Below the pieces are notes generated by a model. That model had not been told where the DNA came from. It saw only the letters and a list, made by a program, of their open reading frames with translations, and searched no databases. Below, piece by piece: positions 33,101 to 42,491 of a stretch of DNA of 64,000 nucleotides. Numbering within the stretch: position 1 is the first letter of the stretch; the number at the start of each line of letters is the position of its first letter. The DNA comes from Gnetum montanum (lineage: Eukaryota; Streptophyta; Gnetopsida; Gnetales; Gnetaceae): positions 234,883 to 298,882 of the forward strand of contig MNCI01021551.1 in the NCBI GenBank assembly GCA_015680685.1, written 5' to 3'. The position numbers and the translations under genes are program-made.

Positions 33101-34661
33101 CTATTACTGAAGAGGAGGAGACTAATACGGAGCGAAATAGTTAGGAGAAAAATGTGGAGAAGGATCAGGGAGGAGGAATGGAAGAGTTGAAGGGAGACAC
33201 CACAGAAACTGATCCGTTGGATGACCAGGGTGGTGTCGATCAAATGTTTAGTAGCTTTCTTAGGGGAAAGATGGACTTAGGTGATCGCCCAGAAGGTGAC
33301 AAGGAGCATGGTATGTTTTCTTTTTTATTTTATCTTATCTTGTCTCATTAGTTGTCATTTCCATGGTATTTTATTTTCATATTTTCATTTCTTCCAGACG
33401 AAGGTAGTGAAACCAGGATGGTGCGGTTGGACGTACCTATGAAAATAGTTCCCCCTTAAAGGACTGTGGAGGTTAGTTCATCCCACACGTGTGGGCCATT
33501 TACTTGGACAAAAATGCCGAGTAAGATGGATTTTGTGGCTAGAATTGCTGAAGAAGTTTTTGGACGAATTCAGGAGGCCCACCCTGAAATAGGTATAAAC
33601 ATTTTGAATTATTTGCAGCTTTAGAGTTTCACACCCTATTTTTGTAATTTTAACATTTGTTCTTTTCATGTGCATAGGTGCCAAACTGAGGTGGGATCCT
33701 TCTGAGACAATCAGCATAGAGAGTTTTCCCACGTTATCCCCAGAAGTTGAGCAGGTGCCAAGACCTGTTTATGAGAAAGTAGTGGAAGGTCTTGTTCACA
33801 ACACCAAGTCACTATGGACCTATATGCGTTCCATCGAACAGTTGTGGCTACAAATTCAAGCAAAGGAAAAGAAAGTCTCCAAGTTGTCAGTTGAGCGTGA
33901 CGATCTTAAGGCTCGGTATGAGTTCGCCTCTGCCAAACTAAGTGGTGATCACTCTTGGCAAACTTCCAAGGTCACCTATACTAGGTATTGGAAACTGCTC
34001 AATCGTCACGCGTGACTACACGGAGACTAGTAGAACGTAAGGCCCAAGTAGACCTACTGAACCTCAAATGTCAAGACTGGAAAGCTTTCGCTTCCAAGGT
34101 TTGCAAGTGGGGTCAGGATGAAAAGAACCACAAACATCATTACAAGAAATTGTTAAAGGAAGTGTCCGTTAAGAAACGTCAACTTGAAATGTTTGTGGAG
34201 GGATTGGGTTTACGCTCTACTTTTGATACTTTCGCCCAAAACACAACTGTTGATATGGAGTCGCCTACAAGGGTGATTACAACCGCTTTTGGGGAGGTGT
34301 CAGTGGGTGAATTCCCATTAAAGTGTCCTACCTGGTCAGCTATTGACAAGGGGAAGGCCTTCGCAGATGTTGATCTAGGCCTTGATGGGACATATTGGAT
34401 GAGTGTCTCGGAAGAGGAAATCCTCCGTCGGCTGGAATTTGGCTTAGGAGGCTCCCCTGTGGTAAGAATTTTGTCATTATGTTCTTTGTTCATTGCCCAT
34501 TGTTTGTAATTTTTTCTTTCTCTTATTCTTACGTTGATTATCTCTTTTTGCGTTTTCAAGATCAAAGTAGCAACGATGTTTACGAAGCTGGTCCCAGTGA
34601 AGCGCGGACCCATGATGCCAGCGGGTCTAAAGGGGATGACCCTCCCACCCCAAATGTTTAG
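30142..34661 (+). pseudogene. Antisense captured gene, element B: 8-exon gene with FCP1/NIF-like HAD domain
   Basis: Exons: 1, 30142-30272; 2, 31082-31531; 3, 31607-31848; 4, 31965-32981; 5, 33065-33310; 6, 33398-33592; 7, about 33679-34461; 8, 34561-34661. Intron 1 is phase 2, as in A and C, and exon 2 starts GGACAC after CAG. Exon 2 shows KPFLLMVELVGVL, then VWFREGACEFLAFILDNFEVVI, then NNTLFLAVHAHTLLQNPP, the order of the three blocks of the FCP1/NIF phosphatase-like family, with the catalytic DxD reduced to E-L-V and the later D-D to A-V. Exon 4 is the best kept (open 32024-32551, DVGLMELFTTLSPDVSIAKM, GTRYNWTQFLLSGLHKGI). Exon 7 is coiled coil. Stops in most exons, a frameshift near 34010 and an imperfect exon 8 acceptor show decay. 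Confidence 0.82.
30300..30990 (+). repeat. GCGTATACGC palindrome array in intron 1 of the antisense gene, element B
   Basis: Dense repeats of GCGTATACGCTGA, GTATACGCC and AGCGTAAAC occupy nearly all of the 809-bp intron 1 (30273-31081). Short open frames on either strand here are translations of the repeat. Confidence 0.85.
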
Positions 34662-34959
34662 TTTTTGTTTGTTTTGTCATTTTTTGTTGTTGTGGAACTA
34701 CTCTGACTCAAATTTATATGGGAATTATAAATTGAGATGAATGAAACCAGTTAACTCTTGTACTTGTACATCATTTCATGTATGAAAAAAAAACATTTTT
34801 TTTGTTGATTTTGAGTTTAATTGTAAACATGACACGACAATGTAAAATGTTTTGGGTTTTTCTTTGTTTTATCTTCTTGAGAATAATGCACGGATGTAAT
34901 CATAAATCAGAGTGTAATGATAAACAAAAGAGGAAAACAAAGTATAAGTGTATGATCTA

Positions 34960-35215
34960 GTTTAAGGCCATTTGGGGCCACATTTGCACTAGTTTAAGGC
35001 CATTTTGGACCACATGCATAGTTTAAGGCCATTTCAGACCACGTGTATAGTTTAAGGCTGTTTCGGGCCCTAGTCATTAACAGGGAACATTGCGAATGAC
35101 ATGGGTGGATTTCTGGGTTGACCAACCATTTCTGATAGTGGCTAGTTTTATGTTATTGTGGACATGATAGTTTAACGTCATTCCAGACAAATTGTAGTTT
35201 AGCGTCATTTCGGAC
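34960..35215 (-). repeat. Dyad repeat cluster (i), element B
   Basis: Seven to eight units on the plus strand, starting as AGTTTAAGGCC ATTTGG GGCC and grading into AGTTTAACGTC ATTCCA GAC and AGTTTAGCGTC ATTTCG GAC. Both arm types in one cluster show the paired change GGCC/GGCC to GTC/GAC. Confidence 0.85.
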
Positions 35216-35389
35216 AGATTTATGTTGTTATTATTTTAGTAGTTTTTTGATTTTTCTTATTTTTATGTGAGGTGATGTGTAAGCGGGTATGATTCTGTAT
35301 TCAGCGTCCCCTTCACTAATTACGTTGAATGGTAACTCAGCCCAAGTGATGTCTGATGGAATGGTTCCCGCATCAGTGTTTTTAGACAT

Positions 35390-36196
35390 TTAGGTATTTA
35401 TTGTGAGTTCTATGTTAGCTGTTGTTTCTAAGTGAGGAGGTATATGTACAGTGTCCGGCGTAGGTGTTTCTGTTTCAGGTGGATCTTCTTCCGTGTTTAA
35501 AGGATTAGCGCTTACCAGTTGTTGTTCATTTACATCATTTTGTCTAGGCTCTTCGAGCTTAACCTCTGAGCCTTGGTCCGTGTCCATGTACGATGAAACG
35601 ATGGGTGTGGCAGCCTCCCTGTGTATGATGATTTCACCACCTTCATAAGGTAGATGAATCTCTTGGTGTATAGGGGATGAGACTGCTTATAGTTGGGCTA
35701 ACCAAGGCCTTCCTAGTATTAGGTTGAATCCTGGCATTTCATCAATTACTATGAAGTCGGAGGATGTGGGGAATTGATCCCCTGCTATGATGTCTAATTT
35801 GATTGTACCCTTAACTATCACACGTGACCCGCTGAATGATTTCAGGCATGTCATGATGGTTGGTCTGATTAATTCTATAAGTCCCAGTTGTTCGACGATA
35901 GGATATGGTACTATGTTTGTGACTGCTCCATCATCCATGTGGACCCTATGTATCTTGAATTGGTTTACGCGTATTGTTATGAACATGGGGGCTATTTTTA
36001 CCTCCCCTATTTTCTTATCCACCTTGATGTTATCATTGTGGAAACTTAGTGGTTTGGAAGTTATCTCTTGGGGCGAGTACATTACCGCATGAATGGATGG
36101 TTCATTTGGGGGCAAGTCCTCGCTTACCAAGATTGATGTTAACATGTGCACCAAAGCTTCACAATGTGTTTGCGATGTTAACACTAAGTCACACAA
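35390..36196 (-). pseudogene. pro: Aspartic protease region of element B
   Basis: Open at 36196-35687, then after a stop 35587-35390, all in the gag frame. The loop reads VHMDDGAVTNIVPYPIVEQL, then VKGTIKLDIIAGDQFPTS and the end block PGFNLILGRPWLAQL. The D-D-G active-site loop is as in A and C. The acidic, Pro/Thr-rich tail ends at 35390, close to the dyad cluster that separates it from the antisense gene. Confidence 0.87.
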
Positions 36197-36199
36197 GCT

Positions 36200-39100
36200 T
36201 AATGATGTATTCTTTTGTTTGAGTGCTTGTGTGACCTATGTTAAGGCTGTTACTAAGGCTCAACTGTTGGATGCATTTTTAGCGGCGGTGACCTAGTCCA
36301 TTAGGCCCAACAATTTTATCTCGTGCATCGTTGATTTATCGTTTTGACCTGGGATTGTTGATTTAGATGTGTCCTATTTTCTGGATGATTTACCTTTATG
36401 TCCTGTGTTTGGTTGACTGTTAGGCAGTGTCATGGGTACTGTGTTAAGTGGGGTGGATTTAGGTGGCCCTACAGCTAACCGTTGATGCTCCTTCTCCAAG
36501 CACTTATGCGTAAGCTTATCCGCTAAGCATTCTTGCATGTGGTGTGGGGGTGCAGTTGGTTTGGAGGCCTCAGGTTGCCTTGGGATTCGTACGACGTATG
36601 GAGTCGGGCGGGGTTGCGATTGGACAGTCAAATGTCGTTAAGCAGAAGGTTGGTTGGGCACCTTGACGACGTAAGGACTGGGTTTACTTTGCATTTGGGA
36701 GGTGGAGGGTTGATAATCATTAGGACGTTCGGGTGTCCTAACGACGTATGGGGTTGGTTTAGGTGAAGGTTGGACCTCTGCTGTCGCAACTACGGGTGAT
36801 ACTCGGACTACAAAAGGGGCAAGTCGAGTAGGAGGGGTTGGAAGATTTGAGGTAGTGATGGCAGGAGGTACACACACCACGTATGGTTTTTCGCGTGTCG
36901 GGGTGTTGGAAGTTGGTACGGTGGAGGGTACGCAGACAACATATGGCTGCTGTGGGACGTATGATGATTGAGGCATGGGTGTTGATGCAGTAGGAGGAAT
37001 GCATACTACAAATGGCTTGTTAGGAGTCTGTTGTTCATAGTCAAAGTAGACGATGTTAATGGTCGGCGTTTTAGGTTCATTATCTAAGCAGATCGTGTTA
37101 ATAATGTACAATGCCTCTCTGGTATTCAGAGGGTCTTTATACACCCCCATAGCCTGGTTCTGCAGTTGGAAAAGGTTGGCCTCACCAAAGGTGATTTGGC
37201 CTCCATCGATCATTCATTGTATGTCCTGCTTCAGGGTGAAATAGTAATCCGTGCCGTGCCCATTGCGTTGATGATAGTCACAAAAGCGATCCATTCTAAA
37301 ACCTTTGGATACTGGAGGCTCATCTGATGTTGCTAGGCTTGGGTTCTGAATGAGTTGACAGAACCGATCATGTCTCTGGATGGCCGCAGGGGATAACTAT
37401 TTGTGTTTCATTAACCCAGCCTTCAGTAGCTGATTGAATAGCTAGGATGGCTTCATAGGCAATGGCGTATATTGGGAGGGTTCTTTCCTCTCAAAGTTTC
37501 TCGTCCGATTTTGTGTTGGGTTCTATGATGATGATGATTCTAGTGCAGTCGCAGGAGTAGGTTTAACATAATTAGTAGAGGCCACCAACGGTTTATTTTG
37601 TTATGCCATATTTGCTTGTTACGTTTCCGCTATTGCCGCTATTGTTGCTTTAGCCTTTTCTTTATCCTTTTTACTATGTTGATTTTTAAAGGCTAGATAC
37701 ATAGGATCATGGCTATTTTGGGCCACCTCCTCTATATTTTTAATTTGTACAAAGGCTTGGTTAAGGTTATGTGCATTGACGTAATATAACTTAGATTTAA
37801 AAAAATTGTTAACAGCCCCCTTTAGAATGGTGAGCAGGTATGTCCGTGGGATTGGCTCGTGTAGCTCATTGAGAGCAGCACTCCACCTCTGGATAAATTT
37901 TTGTACAAGTTCCAGAGGTGCTTGTTTAACTTGTATAAGGCTATCAGGTATCGCTTCAGGTTTCAAGTTATACTTGAACCTGGTCACGAATTGATGTAAC
38001 AGCTCTTCCAGGGAAAATATGAAATTTCTCGGCAAGGCCCGATACCAATCGAGCGCTCTCCCTGCGAGGGACATAGGGAACACTCGCAAAATGGCATGTG
38101 GCCACGCCTGGAGTAATGCGCACTCTAATCTAAATGTTATAAGATGAGCATTGGGGTATGTTTCCCCATTATATTTAGTTAGTGTAGGCAATGATATGCC
38201 TTTGGGCAAGGTTAGTGGCAGGATGGAAGCGCTGATGGGGTCATCATGGTAAAAGTCCACTACCTTCAACTCTCCGTCGGCAGCTGTTTTGAGGCGTTTA
38301 ACCTCGTCAGTTAGTTCTTGCATTAGTTTTTTAGCATCTACCCAATCTTGGGCACTAGGTGACATAGAAACTTGGGGATATGGTACATTGTATAGGTTGG
38401 ACTGTTGGATAGTAGGTTGAAAGGCTGAAAGCTGTGCGGTCAGCTGTTGTACTTGTGGCACATTCATAGCGGGTGGCACTAGGGATGGTACATTGTAAGC
38501 GAGAGGTTGTTGTTACTGTGGTTGTGGCTGTACTTGGGGAATGTTGGCTGGTGGAATAGTGTGAGGTGGTATGTTGTAGCGAGGGGGTTGATGTGGTTGA
38601 GCACCCATTGCTACCCATTGCCTGGTCATGTTTTGTAGAGGAACCTCCTATTGGGTTACAGCGGTGGAAGGGGCTCCGTATGTTTGGATGTGGGGGATAT
38701 AGTGAGCAGACGTAGATGTCGGTATCACATTTGGCATCTCGATCACTTGGGGTGGCAAGGTTGCTCCCATGTTATTGTGAGGGGGTGGTAATTGTGAGGA
38801 TGGGCCTGTGGCTGCAGAGGAGATGATAGCGAGAGGGAGTGTGCTAAATTGCGGGTCGGTTGCAGGAGGAACATGAATGAATGCGGATGTTTCTGGTAGA
38901 GGCATTTGCACTTGGGTGAACCTGAGGGGTTGGGGGGGCATGATTTCCCCTGTGCCTGGATGAAACATGGGGTTAACATGTGTTTGTGGGCTAAGGGTGT
39001 GATACGAGTCTTCATGTTCAGATTGGGCAGCGAAGTCATCCTCCTCTTCCGATTGAGGATCTACTGTAGGCTGATCCCGAGATTGATTCCTTTGCAGGAG

Positions 39101-39451
39101 GAGTCATGTGATTAGCTTAGAGTAAGACTCTGGGACAAGGATGACATCATACGGGGAAGGAATGAACTCTTGCCCTCCCCTGTAGAAGAGTTCGTACTGC
39201 CACTTGACTTCTATTTCAGTTTGGTCCAGGGCTAAGCCGGCTTGTATCTTCACACATATGAAGTTGTATTGGTCTTGGGTTATGACGTTGGATGATGGGT
39301 TCCTTCCTTGCAACCTAAGGGACCGGCGAGGCCCCGCTGTGGGTTGTGCCGCAAGCTGTTGAATAGCCATGGTGCCTACGATGTCAGTGACTTGTGTGGT
39401 TATAGCTGTGGTGCTTGCGGTGTTCATGATGATAAGTTGAGGATGCGACAC
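36200..39451 (-). pseudogene. gag: gag pseudogene of element B, one frame broken only by stops
   Basis: From the ATG at 39451 the same frame runs through to protease with no frameshift. Stops include TGA 39106-39104, TAG 38650-38648, TAA 38515-38513 and TAA 37621-37619, each explainable as one C-to-T change. The N-terminal part (IVGTMAIQQLAA, RRSLRLQGRNP) is followed by a Pro/Gln-rich stretch, then the gag core at 38300-37700 (LPTLTKYNGETYPNAHLITF, AGRALDWYRALPRNF, LEELLHQFVTRFKYN) and a Lys-rich end. A damaged knuckle at about 37290-37220 (FCDYHQRNGHGTDYY) and five tandem 'PYVV.VP' segments (36990-36560) follow. Confidence 0.9.
36560..37010 (-). repeat. Tandem PYVVRVP protein repeats in element B Gag
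   Basis: On the minus strand, segments of about 25-35 residues each contain [KQT]PYVV[RC][VIT]P or PFVV[RC]VP. Related but fewer copies (PFVVHVP) occur in element C gag near 1490. They sit between the zinc knuckle and protease. Confidence 0.75.
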
Positions 39452-39479
39452 AATGTAGAGATGCTAAGTTAGTGTGCTT

Positions 39480-40030
39480 AGTATAGCATAAACCTACGTT
39501 GGTAGTGTACAGCGTATACGCTTCAGCAACCAGCATATAAGAACATCGTATACAGCGTATAGGTATGCAGCGTATAATGTCAGTATACAGGATCTACGGC
39601 GTAAATCGTACAGCGTATACTCTAAGCAACGTATACAGCGTAAGCGTGCAGCGTAAACAGGGTTACAGCGTATAGAGTGTAATGTAAGGACGACAACGTA
39701 AAAGAGTTTGCAGCGTAGGATATTCAGCGTAAACTTAGCGATGGCGTATACAGCATGGATAGAGTCTTATTTGCAATGTAGACAAGGTTTACAGCGTAAA
39801 GTGGGCGGCGTAGATGTTGAGAGTTCTGCGGACAGAGTAAGCGTATGGTTGATAGTGTAGATGCTGAGAGACTTGCAAATGGTGAATTTTTATACAGGGC
39901 AGCGCAGACGCTGGTCAGCATAGACGCTGGAAAGTTTGCAAGTAAGGTTTTAAACTATACAATGTAAATGCTGGGAGGTTTTCAGGAAAAGTCAGTGTGT
40001 ACTCAACAGCGTAGACGCTAAGAGCTTTGA
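39480..40030 (-). repeat. GCGTATACGC word array in the gag leader of element B
   Basis: Between the PBS and the gag ATG the sequence is filled with AGCGTATA, GCGTAAAC and GCGTAGACGCT words, as in the LTR. It makes a leader of about 600 bases. Confidence 0.8.
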
Positions 40031-40048
40031 TACAGTTTTTAGGTAGAG

Positions 40049-40066
40049 GCCCTCCTTCTAGCACCA
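40049..40066 (-). other. Primer-binding site of element B
   Basis: On the minus strand TGGTGCTAGAAGGAGGGC starts six bases inside the 5' LTR edge at 40072. It is identical over 18 bases to the element A site. The tRNA-Asn assignment is from memory. Confidence 0.7.
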
Positions 40067-40071
40067 ATTTT

Positions 40072-41330
40072 TGTACCGTCTGAAATCATCGATCTCTAGC
40101 TGGAAGGAAATAGAGATCAGGGGATCATAGGACACACATAGAGGACCCTACCTTCACCTGAGGATGAGCTGGAATGAATGAAGGCAGCGTAGCTTGGGTG
40201 GTCCGCACGTTGATCAAACAAGGATTTCCATGAACGTACACCGAAGTGCAATACGCTGGGTTATACGTAAATGGTGTAACAAGCGCAAAACTGGACATAA
40301 ACAACGTAACTAATGCGAACGGAGCGTAAAAATAAAAGAGCGTAAACAGAATACATGCAACGATTAATGCAGATTGTAGGAAGAAAATGTAACAATGGCA
40401 TTTCAAAATGAGAGTACAAATGCACCAGTCTAATGTAGTTGTGGATTGACACAAGGTGGACGAAAAGCCCCGATGGATGCAGGGATCACTGCGAGCTGGT
40501 TCGCACTGTAGGCATAGCGTAGAAGCTATATGCTCAGCGTACAAGGTTGTCCAGTGTATACAGTTTTCTACTCTAGTTCTCAACATCTCTGCTCTCTAGT
40601 TTGCTCTAAAATGTTTTCCAAACGCCCTGGATCTCGTAAAACTTCAGGCTTTTATATAGGTTTTGACGTTAGACTTGGGTTGGGGGACACGTGGCGCATT
40701 GACCGGGTGCAAAAGCATAAAATTTACAAGTGTACAATATGTTACATTTGCTGGGCGTATACACTGGGTGTATATGATGTATCAGACGAGCGTAGACTCT
40801 ATGCGTATACGCTGGATGTGATGTGCGTATACGCTATGGATGTTGGGCGTATACGCCGGGGCGTATACGCGGATGATTGCTACCTTGTACCAAGTCTTGT
40901 TCTACAGTGCTGCTTCCATGTCATCTTTGAATATTTCATGCTGGACGTATGCATCAGTCGTACATGATGGATGTACTTGTGGGGAGTGTACGCTGGTCGT
41001 GCACGCTGGGCGTATATGCTGGACATATACACTGTGAACTTCAAGCGTATATGCTGGGCGTATACGCTGAGAATGCCAGGCGTATATGCGGGGCGTATAC
41101 GCTACGGATGTCGGGCGTATCCGCTGGGCATATATGTTGGGAATGTTGGGCGTATACACTGGGAATGTAGACTTGGGCGTATACACTGAGAATGCATACT
41201 TAATGAAAATTAAGCATCTAATCTCCGAAGTTGCCATGTTTGGTACCCGATGTAGCCGTGGTCGTCTGTGAGTCCCAGGAACCTGCTGCTTGTTGGAAAA
41301 GTACTAAGCTCAAAATTTTGTGGTGTTTCA
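40072..41330 (-). repeat. 5' LTR of element B (1259 bp)
   Basis: It begins TGTACCGTCTG and ends GTGGTGTTTCA on the plus strand, pairing with 23251-24507. The minus-strand TATA box CCTATATAAAAG is at 40660-40649. The GCGTATACGC array occupies about 40745-41190. Confidence 0.92.
40745..41190. repeat. Array of GCGTATACGC palindromic words in the 5' LTR of element B
   Basis: This copy of the array keeps more intact CG dinucleotides than the 3' LTR copy, for example GGGCGTATACGCCGGGGCG near 40848. Upstream of the gene it would lie in U3/R relative to minus-strand transcription. Confidence 0.85.
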
Positions 41331-41335
41331 AAACC

Positions 41336-41800
41336 CACAACGACGTCATGCCTCAGGTCATTCAACAAGGCACACATCCTGGTGAAGGGAAAATTCCACA
41401 TAGACTTCATGGTAGGGGACCAGTTCCCCACAAATGTGATGTTCATCGTGGTTGAGGAAATCCCCAGGTTTAACCTGATCTTGGGGAGATCATGGGTAGC
41501 ATAACTTAGGGCTGTCTCTTCATCCATTCACTAGAAAATTCACCTACCATACGTAGGTAAGGACGTGGTGATCCATGATGACGAAGTAGCAGTGCAAGAA
41601 ATCAATAACATAGACACGAAGCAAGGCTCAAAGGTCATAACCTTTGGGAATGAAGCACTTGCTTACGCACACACTAGCCATCCAGTGGGAGAATCGGCTC
41701 AGCAATTCGGTCTCCAAAATGAATGCGCATGGGTTGAGATGTCCTTCCAAGTGAGGGACAAAGATGCAAATGAAGGCCCTAGCAAAGCACCTTAGCCTGA
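41336..41800 (+). pseudogene. pro: Protease 3' part and spacer of element C (right copy)
   Basis: It resumes element C after element B with SCLRSFNKAHILVKGKFHID, MVGDQFPTNVMFIVVEE and FNLILGRSWVA, followed by a stop and then an open acidic spacer (41565-41795). It aligns with 2365-2830 of the left copy. Confidence 0.85.
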
Positions 41801-41934
41801 TGTTCCATTCAACCCATGATGGGTCAAGAAGCAGCTACGCATAGTGTAGCAACCCCACCGCTTCCTGCCCAGTTGCCATCCCTTGTACATTCACCATCTT
41901 TTTCTTTGTTAACATACCACCCTTTTGGCATGCC

Positions 41935-42330
41935 TACATAGTGGCCTGAAATGGCCTAAAACTATGCTACGCAGAGGCTCGAAATGGCCTAAAATTAGCA
42001 ATGGCCCGAAATGGCCCAAAACTATGCTTCCCCATGGCCCAAAATGGCCTAAAACTAGCAATGGCCCGAAATGGCCCAAAACTATGCTTCCCCATGGCCC
42101 AAAACGGCCTAAAACTCGCAATGACCGGAAATGGCCTAAAACTAGCAATGGCCCGAAATGGCCCAAAACTATGCTTCCCCATGGCCCAAAATGGCCTAAA
42201 ACTAGCAATGGCCCGAAATGGCCTAAAACCAGCAATGGCCCGAAATGGCCCAAAACTATGCTTCCGAATGGCCCGAAACGGCCTAAAACTAGCAATGGCC
42301 CGAAATGGCCTAAAGCTACCACATGAAAGC
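41935..42330 (+). repeat. Dyad repeat cluster (i), element C right copy: highly amplified tandem array
   Basis: About fifteen units of GGCC-CGAAAT-GGCC-TAAAACTAGCAAT alternate with a variant ending CAAAACTATGCTTCCCC, giving a higher-order unit of about 60 bp. All six frames stay open over much of the array, producing spurious GPKWPKT and ARNGLKLA peptides. It abuts the 3' end of the antisense gene. Confidence 0.9.
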
Positions 42331-42410
42331 ATGAAAATTTTACACAAAATTTAGCACATAGACAATGAACAAGTTAATGCAGAATCAATTTCTTTTTCAA
42401 AATTCTCTTC

Positions 42411-42416
42411 TTTATT
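42411..42416 (-). promoter_or_regulatory. Possible poly(A) signal of the antisense gene, element C
   Basis: AATAAA on the minus strand about 80 bases after the TGA at 42494-42492. The same arrangement occurs in the left copy at 3472. Confidence 0.4.
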
Positions 42417-42491
42417 CAAAACTTTTTCCTTTTGGACAATGTTTACAAAAATCGTTACAAAAATTCAAAATTCCAAAAAATTCTCATGTTG

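Larger units (their letters stand above)
23251..41330 (-). mobile_element. Element B: complete nested Tat-type Ty3/gypsy element, 18.1 kb
   Basis: Two LTRs of 1257 and 1259 bp and a 5-bp TSD delimit it. Sense is the minus strand: 5' LTR 41330-40072, PBS near 40066, a repeat-rich leader, gag from 39451, protease to 35390, the antisense gene (plus strand 30142-34661), RT from 29448, second RNase H, integrase to 25907, PPT hairpin and 3' LTR 24507-23251. It is a different subfamily from A and C, as its LTR has a distinct sequence, but it keeps the same gene order. LTRs differ by roughly one base in six or seven in the first 130 bases, by eye. Confidence 0.93.

Noticed and set aside
40900-41240. 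Tyr/Gly-rich open frames in the element B LTRs (also 23769-24366)
   Set aside because: Products of the GCGTATACGC word array inside the LTR, repeated in all frames.
41935-42330. CRISPR-like array of short repeats
   Set aside because: Units are contiguous, of 25-33 bp without unique spacers, in a plant retroelement, and match the dyad-repeat family found at nine other places.
41925-42354. Open frames of 117-137 codons on both strands over the GGCC array
   Set aside because: They are translations of a short repeat without stops in any frame (GPKWPKT, ARNGLKLA). No gene evidence.
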